DNA of 42,906 nucleotides, taken from contig JAFQBN010000037.1 in assembly GCA_017416685.1 (NCBI GenBank), forward strand, positions 1-42,906, written 5' to 3'. The DNA is from Oscillospiraceae bacterium (GTDB taxonomy: Bacteria > Bacillota > Clostridia > Oscillospirales > Oscillospiraceae). A program made the position numbers and the translations under genes. Within the stretch, counting starts at the first letter, position 1. Each line of letters opens with the position of its first letter. Shown here in pieces: positions 24,583 to 32,937 of the stretch. Below the pieces are notes generated by a model that was not told the origin of the DNA, made no database searches, and was given only the letters and a program-made list of their open reading frames with translations.

Positions 24583-25476
24583 ATGAAAACCGAACAAAAT
24601 ATTTTAGTCGCGTTTATCCTGAATCTGTGCTTTTCCATTTTTGAATTTGTGGGCGGCGTTCTGACCGGCAGTATTGCCATCGCCTCCGACGCCGTCCATG
24701 ATCTGGGTGATGCCGCCAGCATCGGCATCTCCTATCTTCTGGAAAAAAAGAGCAAACGCCCCTCCAACTTTCTTTACACATACGGCTACGCCCGTTTCTC
24801 CGTTCTGGGCGGCATCATCACCACATTGATCCTGCTGGTGGGGTCCGTGGTGGTCATCTGCAGCGCCGTGCGGCGCATCTTTGACCCCGTTGAGCTGAAC
24901 TACGGCGGCATGATCCTGTTCGCCGTAGTGGGCGTTTGCGTAAACTCCTGCGCGGCTTTCTTTACCCGGGGCGGCCATTCCTTCAACCAAAAGGCGGTCA
25001 ACCTGCACATGCTGGAGGATGTCCTCGGCTGGGTCATGGTCCTGTGCGGCGCGGTGGTCATGCACTTCACCGACTTTGCGCTTCTGGACCCTATCATGTC
25101 CATCTGCGTGGCCGTGTTCATCTTTGCCAACGCTGTCAAAAACCTGAACTGCGCCATCACCCCGCTGCTGGAAAAAGTTCCGCTCGACGTTGATACCGAG
25201 CAAATCAAACTGCACCTTGAGCAGCTTGACGGCGTTCTGGACGTCCATCACATCCACCTGTGGACGCTTGACGGTCAGACCAACTGCGCCACGGTACACC
25301 TTGTGACCGACGGCGATCCTCATCAGATCAAAGTAGCTGCCCGGCAGGCGCTGGCCGAATTTCACATCGGACACGCAACATTGGAATTGGAACTGCCCGG
25401 CGAACCCTGCCCCGCCGTTCAGTGTCCCGCCGTCAGCATCCCCGTCCGCCATCACCACCATCACCATCATCATTGA
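24583..25476 (+). CDS. Cation diffusion facilitator (zinc exporter) with poly-His tail
   Basis: This 297-residue protein has six transmembrane helices and a cytoplasmic C-terminal domain. CDF proteins export Zn2+ or related metals in exchange for protons. The metal sites read HxxxD in both helix 2 (H39-D43, SDAVHDLGD) and helix 5 (H142-D146, HMLED), the arrangement associated with zinc. The C-terminal domain (VLDVHHIHLWTLDG) is complete. The protein ends in eight consecutive histidines encoded by mixed CAC/CAT codons, so this is natural. AGGAGG at 24572-24577 sets the ATG. Divergent TetR control is likely. Confidence 0.93.
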   Translation: MKTEQNILVAFILNLCFSIFEFVGGVLTGSIAIASDAVHDLGDAASIGISYLLEKKSKRPSNFLYTYGYARFSVLGGIITTLILLVGSVVVICSAVRRIFDPVELNYGGMILFAVVGVCVNSCAAFFTRGGHSFNQKAVNLHMLEDVLGWVMVLCGAVVMHFTDFALLDPIMSICVAVFIFANAVKNLNCAITPLLEKVPLDVDTEQIKLHLEQLDGVLDVHHIHLWTLDGQTNCATVHLVTDGDPHQIKVAARQALAEFHIGHATLELELPGEPCPAVQCPAVSIPVRHHHHHHHH

Positions 25477-25486
25477 CGTTTTCACA

Positions 25487-25515
25487 TTTACATTTTCCGC
25501 AAAAAATGTTATAAT
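25487..25515 (+). promoter_or_regulatory. Promoter of the znuABC-type operon with spacer palindrome
   Basis: TTTACA at 25487-25492, a 17-bp spacer and a perfect TATAAT at 25510-25515. The inverted repeat ACATTTT-N6-AAAATGT (25490-25496, 25503-25509) fills the spacer and could be an operator for a metal sensor. It does not match the standard Zur or AdcR box. Confidence 0.7.
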
Positions 25516-25550
25516 GATGCTTCCCTGAATAACCACTTGCGGAGGCACCT

Positions 25551-26504
25551 ATGAAACGCATCGCTGCTTTGCTGCTGTGTCTGCTGCTGTTGGCGGGCTG
25601 CGCTCCTGCCAACCATGACGAACTGCAGGTACAAGTAAATATCGTGGCCACCACCTACCCCACCTATCTCGCCGCCCTGACGGTGACCCAGGGGTTGGAC
25701 CGCGTGTCAGTCTCCCGTCTGGATACGGGCAGCGTCAGCTGTCTGCACGACTACACCCTGACGGTCAGCGATATGAAAAAACTGTCCCGGGCGGACGTCA
25801 TTGTTATGAACGGCGCGGGGATGGAGGATTTTATGGCCGACGCACTGGCCTCTTCCGACGCCGCCGTCATCGACTGCTCCGATGGCATCCTGCTTCTTCC
25901 CGCCACGGGCCACCATGACCACGATGCGGAGCATCACCACCACGACGACCACTTCGACGGACACTACTGGATGGACCCCGCCCGTATGTCCGCGGCGATA
26001 GACAACGTGCTGACGGGTCTGCTGCGCCATTTTGACCTGCCGTATTCCGAACAGATAGCGCAAAACGCCAATACTGCCCATTCCCTGCTGAATCAATGCG
26101 TTGCAGAGGGTCGAAAGGCCATGTCGGATACCGTCATTTCCAATGCCGCCCTGATCACCTTCCACGACGGCTTTGCCTACTTTGCAGACACCTTCGACCT
26201 GCCCCTGCTTGCCAGTATTGAAGAAGAGGCCGGCAGCGAGGCTTCCGCGAAAGAAATCGTCCGCATTACCGAGCTGGTGCGCGAGCATGAGCTGCCCGCC
26301 ATCTTCACCGAGGTCAACGGCTCCGATGCCACCGCCCGGGCCATCAGCCGGGAAACCGGCTGCGGGGTGTACACCCTGTCCACCATCATGGACGGGCGGG
26401 AACCTTTTGCAGACGACATCTCCCCAATTATGCCCTACATCGAAGCCATCAACATCAATGTTGCCGCCATCGTCGGCGCGTTCTCTCCAGAGGAGGTGGA
26501 ATGA
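25551..26504 (+). CDS. Zinc ABC transporter substrate-binding lipoprotein (ZnuA-like)
   Basis: This 317-residue cluster A-I binding protein has a lipoprotein signal peptide ending in LLLAGC (Cys at about 20), so it is tethered outside the membrane. It contains IVATTYPTYL near the mature start, a His/Asp-rich loop (GHHDHDAEHHHHDDHFDGHYW, about 122-142) typical of zinc rather than manganese binders, and FHDGFAYFADTF with a metal-ligand His. The ATPase and permease follow with overlapping stops and starts. Zinc is the likely substrate; manganese is less likely given the His-rich loop. Confidence 0.93.
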   Translation: MKRIAALLLCLLLLAGCAPANHDELQVQVNIVATTYPTYLAALTVTQGLDRVSVSRLDTGSVSCLHDYTLTVSDMKKLSRADVIVMNGAGMEDFMADALASSDAAVIDCSDGILLLPATGHHDHDAEHHHHDDHFDGHYWMDPARMSAAIDNVLTGLLRHFDLPYSEQIAQNANTAHSLLNQCVAEGRKAMSDTVISNAALITFHDGFAYFADTFDLPLLASIEEEAGSEASAKEIVRITELVREHELPAIFTEVNGSDATARAISRETGCGVYTLSTIMDGREPFADDISPIMPYIEAININVAAIVGAFSPEEVE

Positions 26505-27307
26505 CCATGCGCAAAATCAAACATGGCCGGCTTGTCAGCGGCCGGACGGATGCCTGCCGGCTGAAGCTGACCGGGGTGAGCGTCCATCTGAACGACGAAC
26601 AGATTTTGTCCGATGTCTCTTTCCAGCTCAACTGCGGTGAGATCATGGCCCTCATCGGCCCCAACGGCGCGGGTAAATCCACCCTGCTGCGGACCATTTT
26701 GGGCCAGCTGCCCTACAGCGGCACCATCACCTTCTCCCCCGCCGGCGCCCCGGCCTTCCGGTTGGGAGACCCCACGGCAAAAAGCACCCGCCCCCTTGTC
26801 GGTTACGTCCCCCAGTCCCCCACCTTTGACCGGGGTGACCCGGTGACGGTTTTGGACTTCTTCACCGCCGCCACCTGCCGCCGACCTGTGTGGTTGCCTG
26901 TTACCAAAGCCCTGCGCACCAAAGCAGAAGCCTGCCTGTCCCGGGTCCACGCCCAGGACCTGCTGGACAAGCCTATGGGCGCTCTGTCCGGCGGTCAGCT
27001 GCAGCGGGTGCTGCTGGCGCTGGCGCTGGAACCCGTCCCCCACATCCTGCTGCTGGATGAGCCGCTGTCCGGCGTGGATGCCGAGGGCGAGCAGCAGCTG
27101 ATGGACATGCTGGATGAGCTGCGCACCCAGTACGACCTTTCCATCTTCCTGTCCACCCACGACTTCGCCACCTTGGAGCGCTACGCCGACCAGGTCGTCC
27201 TGCTGGACCGGCAGGTGCTTCGCACCGGCCCCGCTGCCGACGTTCTTTCCAGCGCGGAATTCTATCATACCTTCCACCTGAGCAGCGGAAAGGAGGGTGA
27301 GCGATAA
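26501..27307 (+). CDS. Metal ABC transporter ATP-binding protein (ZnuC-like)
   Basis: This protein of about 268 residues energises zinc import. Walker A is GPNGAGKST, the signature is LSGGQLQR, Walker B is ILLLDEP, and the switch His is in STHD. Its first ATG overlaps the binding-protein stop (ATGA at 26501), but AGGAGG at 26491-26496 sits only four bases before it; the second ATG at 26507 has ten bases and may be used instead. The stop TAA shares its last base with the permease start, so all three genes are translationally coupled. Confidence 0.93.
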   Translation: MTMRKIKHGRLVSGRTDACRLKLTGVSVHLNDEQILSDVSFQLNCGEIMALIGPNGAGKSTLLRTILGQLPYSGTITFSPAGAPAFRLGDPTAKSTRPLVGYVPQSPTFDRGDPVTVLDFFTAATCRRPVWLPVTKALRTKAEACLSRVHAQDLLDKPMGALSGGQLQRVLLALALEPVPHILLLDEPLSGVDAEGEQQLMDMLDELRTQYDLSIFLSTHDFATLERYADQVVLLDRQVLRTGPAADVLSSAEFYHTFHLSSGKEGER

Positions 27308-28152
27308 TGGAGCTTTGGTATCGTTTGCTCTCTGTGCTGCCCTTCGAGTGGGCACAGCCGGGGCAGATGCTGTTTATGAAGCACGCTCTGCTGGCGGTGC
27401 TGGTCATCTCGCCCCTGTTCGGTCTGCTGTCCACTATGGTGGTGCGCAGCCGGATGTCCTTTTTCTCCGACGCGCTGGGCCACTCCGCCTTCACCGGCAT
27501 GGCCGTGGGCGCTCTGTGCGGCATCGGCGACCCCACATGGGCGGCGGTCCTGTTTGCGCTGTTCTTCTCGGTCCTGTTCAACGTTGTGCGGCGCAAAACC
27601 GCTCTGGCCAGCGACACGGTCATCGGCGTATTCGCCTCCACCGCCATGGCGCTGGGCATCTTCCTGTCCACGCTGGGCGGCCGCTCCTTCACCAAGTTCA
27701 ACAGCCTGCTCATCGGCGATATTCTGTCCGTCACCCCCGGCCAAATCGGTCTGCTGGCTTTGATTTTGCTGTTGGTCCTGGTGTTCTGGGCCGTTGGCTT
27801 CAACCGCCTGATGCTGTCCACCGTCCACCCCGCCCTGGCCGACAGCCGCGGCATTCGGGTCTTCTGGCTGGAAACGGTATTCTCCGCCCTCATCGCCGTG
27901 GTGGTCACCCTGTCCATGACGTGGGTGGGTCTGCTGGTCATCAACTCTCTGCTGGTACTTCCCGCCGCTGCGGGCCGCAACGTGGCCCGGAACACCGCCC
28001 AATATCACCTGCTCAGCGTGGCGGGTGCCGTAGTGTGCGGCATCGGGGGCGTGATGGTCTCCTACTACCTGGGCTCCTCTGCCGGCGCATCCATCACCCT
28101 GCTGCTGTCTGTGTGCTTCCTCGCCGCCTCCCTGCTGCGCAGAAAAAGCTGA
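27307..28152 (+). CDS. Metal ABC transporter permease (ZnuB-like)
   Basis: This 281-residue membrane protein of the ABC-3 family has about eight helices. Characteristic stretches are SRMSFFSDALGHSAFTGMAVG near the N terminus, the TxxxLGIFLST segment and the later NSLLVLPAAAGRNVAR, which contacts the ATPase. Length is normal. It overlaps the ATPase stop by one base, with GGAGG at 27292-27296. A perfect terminator follows, ending the importer operon. Confidence 0.93.
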   Translation: MELWYRLLSVLPFEWAQPGQMLFMKHALLAVLVISPLFGLLSTMVVRSRMSFFSDALGHSAFTGMAVGALCGIGDPTWAAVLFALFFSVLFNVVRRKTALASDTVIGVFASTAMALGIFLSTLGGRSFTKFNSLLIGDILSVTPGQIGLLALILLLVLVFWAVGFNRLMLSTVHPALADSRGIRVFWLETVFSALIAVVVTLSMTWVGLLVINSLLVLPAAAGRNVARNTAQYHLLSVAGAVVCGIGGVMVSYYLGSSAGASITLLLSVCFLAASLLRRKS

Positions 28153-28158
28153 ATTTAC

Positions 28159-28196
28159 CAAAAATCCCGGGAGTTTCCACTTCCCGGGATTTTTTC
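28159..28196 (+). terminator. Terminator of the zinc importer operon
   Basis: AAAAATCCCGGGA (28160-28172) pairs with TCCCGGGATTTTT (28182-28194). Confidence 0.9.
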
Positions 28197-28275
28197 CTGC
28201 ATAAATCGTGTTTCTCCGGTCACAATATGCTCAGGACGGAACAACCATCCCAGCAAATACCCGGGAGGAAACAGA

Positions 28276-28608
28276 ATGAAGCGAGCAGGTTTCTTTCTTG
28301 TCCTGTGTGCCATGCTCATCCTGTCCCTGACCGCCTGCGGCTCCAAACCCGCCGGCAACGGCAGCGCCGCCGGTGACGGCACCTCCGTGACTGACAGCGC
28401 CAAGGCCCGCACCCGCACCATGATGGACGAAGGCAAGCAGATGATGCTGGATGCCAAGTACTATGCCGCCCCCAACGGGCGCGTGCGCGGTATGGGCAAG
28501 GACAGCCTGATGAACGATATGCGCTCTGCTGCCGACAAGGCGGCAAAGGATATCCGTCAGGCAGGGGACGAGATGGGCAATGCACTCGGTGACATGACCC
28601 GCAACTGA
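28276..28608 (+). CDS. Small predicted lipoprotein of unknown function
   Basis: This 110-residue protein has a lipoprotein signal peptide with the lipobox LTAC (Cys at about 21), a Gly/Ser/Ala linker and then a charged, mostly helical region (about 37-110) with many Met, Lys and Asp residues. I do not recognise a family. It resembles short clostridial lipoproteins of sporulating species, but no motif supports a role. GGGAGGAA at 28261-28268 sets the ATG. It is monocistronic, with terminators on both sides. I found no convincing promoter in the 80 bases between the importer terminator and the start. Confidence 0.75.
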   Translation: MKRAGFFLVLCAMLILSLTACGSKPAGNGSAAGDGTSVTDSAKARTRTMMDEGKQMMLDAKYYAAPNGRVRGMGKDSLMNDMRSAADKAAKDIRQAGDEMGNALGDMTRN

Positions 28609-28616
28609 CCCCGGCA

Positions 28617-28662
28617 CAAAAAAGCGTGCATCAAAACAAATGTTTTGATGCACGCTTTTTAT
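28617..28662. terminator. Strong bidirectional terminator
   Basis: AAAGCGTGCATCAAAACA pairs perfectly with TGTTTTGATGCACGCTTT, with A6 on the left and T5 on the right. It serves the lipoprotein gene on the plus strand and the ygiQ transcript on the minus strand. Confidence 0.92.
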
Positions 28663-28680
28663 ATCAGTCTTACCACAAAA

Positions 28681-28726
28681 GCCTCCCTTGCCTAAAGGGA
28701 GGTGTCCCGCAGGGGCGGAGGGATTC
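28681..28726 (+). repeat. Interspersed hairpin repeat, copy 1
   Basis: It opens with CCTCCCTT...AAGGGAGG (28682-28699), continues GTGTCCCGCAGGGGCGG and ends GGAGGGATTC. The second copy, at 31961-32012, is in the opposite orientation with a different inner stem. The layout is that of a short interspersed repeat frequent in Oscillospiraceae genomes. Confidence 0.65.
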
Positions 28727-30698
28727 ATTTATGTTTGTTGATGCCCCGGCCTTTGGTATTCTTGGGCTTGGCCTTGGCCCAACCCGCTTTCTTCGCTCCG
28801 CCGCCGGGTGCGGACGGCTTGCGCGGCGGGGCGTTTTTGCCCTGCTTGCCGCGCTGTTCCTCCTTTTTCGGGTTCGATCCGGCGGGCGCGCCCTTGTCCG
28901 GGCGCACAAGGCAGTGCTTGCCGTAGCCGATCAGATCCTCCCGGCCCACTTTGTGCAGTGCCTCCAGCACCAGTTTGCGGTTTTGAGGCTTGCGCCACTG
29001 CATCAGCGCCCGCTGCAGTGCCTTATCGTGGGGCGTTTTCGGCACGAACACCGGCTTCATGGTCCGGGGATCGATTCCGGTGTACCACATGCAGGTAGCC
29101 AAAGTGCCGGGAGTGGGATAGAAGTCCTGCACCTGCTCGGGCATGTGACCCTGCCTGTTCAGCCACACCGCCAGCTCCACCGCGTCGGACAGGGTACAGC
29201 CGGGGTGGGAAGAAATGAGGTAAGGCACAAGATACTGTTCCTTGCCGTAGCGGCGATTGAGCTTTTGATACTTCTCCCGGAACTTCTCGTACACCTCAAT
29301 GTGAGGCTTGCCCATGTAGTCCAGGGTGTGGGCAACGCAATGCTCCGGCGCCACCTTCAGCTGACCGGAGATATGGTGCTGAACAAGGTCGGTGAAGAAC
29401 TCACCGCTTGGGTCTTTCATGAGGTAGTCAAAGCGGATGCCCGAGCGGACAAAGACCTTTTTCACCCTGGGGATGTCCCGCAGCTTGCGCAGCAGCATCA
29501 TATAGTCGGTGTGGTCGGCATCCAGATTGGGGCAGGGTTCCGGGGCGAGGCAGGCGCGGTTTTTGCACATGCCGCACTTGAGCTGCTTTTGGCAGGAGGG
29601 GCGGCGGAAGGTGGCCGACGGGCCGCCCACGTCGTGAATGTACCCCTTGAATCCGGGGTGTTCGGTCAGCGCCCTGACCTCCCGCACCACGCTCTCGTGG
29701 CTGCGGCAGGAGATGGTCCGTCCCTGATGGAACGCCAACGAACAAAAGTTGCACGCACCAAAGCAGCCCCGGTTGTGAGTGACGGAGAAGCGCACCTCTT
29801 CAATGGCCGGCACACCGCCCATATCGTCGTACATGGGGTGGGGTTCTTTTACATAGGGCAGCTCCGCCACCGCATCCATTTCCTTGGTGGTCAGAGGCTC
29901 GGCAGGCGGGTTGACGATCAGCCAGTCCCGACCGTGCTTTTGCACAACGGCCTTGCCCACCACCGCATCATGCTCCTGATACTCCACCATATTGGCCCGG
30001 GCGTAGGCTTTTTTATCGGAGGACACCTCTTCAAAAGACGGTACCTCCACCCGGGGATAGGCGCAGACAGTGGGCAGCTTTGCCGCCACGCAGGTACCCC
30101 GCACGTCGGTAATTTCGCTGACAGGCGTGCCGCTTGACAGCCGGGCGGCAATTTCCCGGATGGACCGCTCGCCCATGCCGTAGCTTAAAATATCCGCCTG
30201 AGAATCAAAGAGGATGGAGCGGCGCACCTTGTCCTCCCAGTAGTCGTAGTGGGCAAAGCGGCGCAGGGACGCCTCCAATCCACCGATGACGATGGGGATA
30301 TCGCCAAACACCTCGCGCACGCGGTTGGCATACACCACCGTGGCGTGGTCGGGGCGCAGACCGGCTTTGCGGCCGGGGGAATAGGCATCGTCGCTGCGGC
30401 GCTTTTTCGCCGCGGTGTAGTGGGCCACCATGGAGTCGATGTTTCCGCCGGAAATCAGCACGCCCAAACTGGGTCTGCCCAAAGCGGTAAAGGCGGCGGG
30501 GTCTTTCCAGTCCGGCTGCGCCATAACAGCTACCCGGTATCCCTCCGCCTCCAGCACCCGGCCGATGACAGCCGCGCCGAAGGACGGGTGGTCCACATAG
30601 GCATCGGCGGTGATGAGAAGAAAGTCGTAGCTGTCCCAGCCGCGCCGAGTCATATCTTCAATTGTTACCGGCAGGAACAGTTCCCGTTTAAAACTCAT
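28725..30698 (-). CDS. YgiQ family radical SAM protein
   Basis: This 657-residue protein matches the YgiQ/UPF0313 family. It has an N-terminal cobalamin-binding-like region (DFLLITADAYVDHPSFG...), IGGLEASLRRFAHYDYW, the radical SAM cluster motif CFGACNFC (within NRGCFGACNFCSLAFHQGR) and a C-terminal low-complexity tail rich in Lys, Gly and Pro. The family is widespread, and its reaction is not established. The start at 30698 (MSFKREL) follows GTGGTGG; a GTG 12 bases upstream is possible. It is the last gene of the minus-strand block that begins with pyrC, but a hairpin separates it from the fusion gene. Confidence 0.92.
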   Translation of the reverse strand: MSFKRELFLPVTIEDMTRRGWDSYDFLLITADAYVDHPSFGAAVIGRVLEAEGYRVAVMAQPDWKDPAAFTALGRPSLGVLISGGNIDSMVAHYTAAKKRRSDDAYSPGRKAGLRPDHATVVYANRVREVFGDIPIVIGGLEASLRRFAHYDYWEDKVRRSILFDSQADILSYGMGERSIREIAARLSSGTPVSEITDVRGTCVAAKLPTVCAYPRVEVPSFEEVSSDKKAYARANMVEYQEHDAVVGKAVVQKHGRDWLIVNPPAEPLTTKEMDAVAELPYVKEPHPMYDDMGGVPAIEEVRFSVTHNRGCFGACNFCSLAFHQGRTISCRSHESVVREVRALTEHPGFKGYIHDVGGPSATFRRPSCQKQLKCGMCKNRACLAPEPCPNLDADHTDYMMLLRKLRDIPRVKKVFVRSGIRFDYLMKDPSGEFFTDLVQHHISGQLKVAPEHCVAHTLDYMGKPHIEVYEKFREKYQKLNRRYGKEQYLVPYLISSHPGCTLSDAVELAVWLNRQGHMPEQVQDFYPTPGTLATCMWYTGIDPRTMKPVFVPKTPHDKALQRALMQWRKPQNRKLVLEALHKVGREDLIGYGKHCLVRPDKGAPAGSNPKKEEQRGKQGKNAPPRKPSAPGGGAKKAGWAKAKPKNTKGRGINKHK

Positions 30699-30718
30699 AT
30701 AAACCACCACATTTTCTG

Positions 30719-30758
30719 CAAAAGATAAGAGATATGCATCTCATATCTCCTATCTTTT
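30719..30758 (-). terminator. Hairpin between the fusion gene and ygiQ
   Basis: AAAGATAAGAGATATG (30721-30736) pairs with CATATCTCCTATCTTT with one mismatch, followed on the minus strand by a short T run. CTCATATCTC also recurs at 30740-30749 and 30761-30770 as a direct repeat. Confidence 0.55.
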
Positions 30759-30768
30759 ACCTCATATC

Positions 30769-31920
30769 TCACTTGTCGTAACCGATATACTTTTCCAAAA
30801 TGTCCAGGGGAACTCTGCCGCCCACTTCCTCGCCCACCTTGACAAAGCCGTGCTTGGCGTAGAAGTGCTGGGCGTGTTCGTTATAAGGGGCGCAGCGCAG
30901 ACGGATTTTGTCCCGACCCATGGGCCGGAAGTAGGACACCGCCTGACCGATGAGCTGGATACCCAAATGCTGGTCGCGGCGCTGATAATCCACGTAGCAG
31001 AAAGGAACATAACCCGCGTTATCCGCGGCATACCGCTCCGTATCCATCTGCACGATGCCAACCCAATCCCCCCGGTCAAAGGCCATGGCGATGGCCCAGG
31101 GGGACTGCTTCAAATGTTCCTCGGCATCATGAAGGAACTGATGAGGTTCAAAGGCCGGGCCGTTGACGTGGGTGTTGTGCCAGGCATCACTGCGGGCGGC
31201 AATGTACAAGTCCCGCTCGGTTTCCCAATCGATGGGGCGGTACCACAGATTGATGTCCCGCTCGGACTCCAGCCCCTTCCACCAATTCTGGTGGGCCAGG
31301 GTGGAGTTTTCCTCGTTCAGGTGGGAATTATCCCCCTCGTAGCACACGCTGAACTTCTCCCCATCCCAAGTAAAGCAGGACACAGATGTGTTGTCCGTGT
31401 GGGGGGACTCGTGCCAGCGCTCCGGAGGCAGCTTGCGGACATTGACCGCAAACTGCTGGATGGCAGTGCCGTGGCTGACCACCGCCACCGTCTGGTCGGG
31501 GTGGGCCCGGGCAATGCGCTCCATGGCCCGCTCCACCCGCGCGCCCAGCTCCACGCGGCTCTCGCCGCCGGGAGCTTTCCAATCGGGAACGAGCAGATTG
31601 AACTGCTTGAGTTCTTTTTCTGCAAAATACCCCTGATAGCCCCAGGTGGTGTCCTCCCACTCGCCCATAAAGATCTCGCGCAGGTCAGGGTCTGTATGTA
31701 CCTGCAATCCTCTCGGCTTGCTGATAGCCCCGGCAGTGGTAACTGTGCGGAACTTATCGCTGGCGTAGACCGCGTCGATATGCACCCCGGCAAAGCGCTG
31801 TTCCAGCGCGGCGATCTGGCTGTAACCGTTGGTGGTGACCAGGGCGTTGTAATGTCCGTGGATGCGGCGGTAGAGGTTGCCCTCCGCCTCCGCATGGCGG
31901 ATGAGATAAATCGTTGTCAT
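30769..31920 (-). CDS. Histidine phosphatase-GNAT acetyltransferase fusion
   Basis: This 383-residue protein joins two enzymes. Residues 1-200 form a histidine phosphatase (phosphoglycerate mutase-like) domain with the phosphorylated His in RHAEAEGN (H8), GEWEDTTWG and the second catalytic His in VVSHGTAIQQF. From about 225 a GNAT domain follows, with VGIVQMDTERY, the acetyl-CoA loop region YVDYQRRDQHLGIQLIGQAV and FYAKHGFVKVGEEVGG. The fusion suggests that a phosphorylated and an acylated form of one small metabolite or protein are handled together, but the substrate is unknown. AAAGGAA lies before the ATG. It is downstream of pyrD on the same strand, with the hairpin repeat between them. 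Confidence 0.88.
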   Translation of the reverse strand: MTTIYLIRHAEAEGNLYRRIHGHYNALVTTNGYSQIAALEQRFAGVHIDAVYASDKFRTVTTAGAISKPRGLQVHTDPDLREIFMGEWEDTTWGYQGYFAEKELKQFNLLVPDWKAPGGESRVELGARVERAMERIARAHPDQTVAVVSHGTAIQQFAVNVRKLPPERWHESPHTDNTSVSCFTWDGEKFSVCYEGDNSHLNEENSTLAHQNWWKGLESERDINLWYRPIDWETERDLYIAARSDAWHNTHVNGPAFEPHQFLHDAEEHLKQSPWAIAMAFDRGDWVGIVQMDTERYAADNAGYVPFCYVDYQRRDQHLGIQLIGQAVSYFRPMGRDKIRLRCAPYNEHAQHFYAKHGFVKVGEEVGGRVPLDILEKYIGYDK

Positions 31921-31960
31921 CGTATTATTCCTTTGTTTTGAATTGGATGGTCGGCTGTCG

Positions 31961-32012
31961 CCCCCTCATCCGTCACGGCTGCGCCGTGCCACCTTCCCCC
32001 AAGGGGAAGGCT
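31961..32012 (-). repeat. Interspersed hairpin repeat, copy 2
   Basis: The minus strand reads GCCTTCCCCTTGGGGGAAGG, then GTGGCACGGCGCAGCCGTGACGG and ATGAGGGGG. The two stems are CCTTCCCC/GGGGAAGG (31992-32010) and CACGGC/GCCGTG (31974-31988). It is the same family as 28681-28726. It lies between pyrD and the fusion gene and may act as a processing or partial termination site. Confidence 0.7.
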
Positions 32013-32016
32013 TATT

Positions 32017-32937
32017 TTACCAGGGCTTGACTCCGCCGGTCAGGTCGCTGACATTGGCAAGACCCTTGCACGCGGCAATCGCCTCCAGCCCGTCACGAAC
32101 CTTGATGGCGGCGTAGGGGTCGGCAAACAGGCTCGTCCCTACTGCCACGGCGGTAGCACCGGCCAGCATCAGCTGGGCCGCATCCTCGCCCTTGGCAACG
32201 CCGCCCATGCCCAGAATGGGTATCTTGACCGCATTGGCCACCTCCCACACCATGCGCACCGCTACAGGCAGCACAGCAGGGCCGGACAGACCGCCGGTAT
32301 TCATCTTCAGCACGGGTCGGTCGGTATTGATGTCAATGCGCATTCCCCGCAGGGTGTTAATGAGGGACAGGGCATCGGCGCCGGCATCCTCCACCGCCCG
32401 GGCGATTTCCGTCACATCGGTGACGTTGGGGGACAGCTTGACCATGACCGGCACATTACCTGCATGGCTCTTGGCCATTTTGGTCACTTCCGCGGCCAGT
32501 TCCGGGCGGGTGCCGTAGGCCAGACCGCCCGCCTTCACGTTGGGACAGGAGATATTGACCTCGATCATGTCCACACCGGCCCCGGCCAGCTTTTCGCACA
32601 TGATGCCGTACTCCTCCGGGGTGTTGCCGGAGATGTTGGCGATGACCTTTACGTCGTACTGCCGCAGGAAAGGCAGTTCTTCCTCTATGAAGGCGTCCAC
32701 GCCGGGGTTCTGCAGACCCACGGAATTGAGAATGCCCATGGGGGTCTCGGCAATGCGGGGGGCGGGGTTGCCCTCCCGGCGGTGGAGGGTCAGGCCCTTG
32801 GCGCAAATGCCGCCCAGCTCGGACAGGTCAAAAAACTCACCGTACTCACGGCCAAAGCCGAAAGTGCCGGAGGCCACCACGATGGGGTTTTTCATGGTCA
32901 TGCCGGCAAGGTTGACGCTCATATTCACCTCAGGCAT
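32017..32937 (-). CDS. pyrD: Dihydroorotate dehydrogenase B, catalytic subunit
   Basis: This 306-residue FMN enzyme oxidises dihydroorotate to orotate. It is of class 1B (PyrDB), which works as a complex with PyrK and uses NAD+. NPIVVASGTFGFGREY, GLQNPGVDAFIEE, NISCPNVKAGG (with the catalytic Cys of class 1 enzymes in SCPN), MVKLSPNVTD and the FMN-phosphate site GMGGV...AGATAVAVGTSLFADP are present. The ATG at 32937 has GGAGGTG eight bases upstream and overlaps the end of pyrK; the ATG at 32922 (MSVNLAG) is an alternative. Confidence 0.95.
   Translation of the reverse strand: MPEVNMSVNLAGMTMKNPIVVASGTFGFGREYGEFFDLSELGGICAKGLTLHRREGNPAPRIAETPMGILNSVGLQNPGVDAFIEEELPFLRQYDVKVIANISGNTPEEYGIMCEKLAGAGVDMIEVNISCPNVKAGGLAYGTRPELAAEVTKMAKSHAGNVPVMVKLSPNVTDVTEIARAVEDAGADALSLINTLRGMRIDINTDRPVLKMNTGGLSGPAVLPVAVRMVWEVANAVKIPILGMGGVAKGEDAAQLMLAGATAVAVGTSLFADPYAAIKVRDGLEAIAACKGLANVSDLTGGVKPW

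Noticed and set aside
25447-25473. Eight histidines at the end of the CDF protein as a cloning tag
   Set aside because: The codons mix CAC and CAT and the tail continues a His-rich C terminus that is common in zinc CDF proteins. Nothing around it looks like vector.
28153-28275. Promoter of the small lipoprotein gene
   Set aside because: No pair of hexamers with 16-18 bp spacing is convincing between the importer terminator and the start codon.
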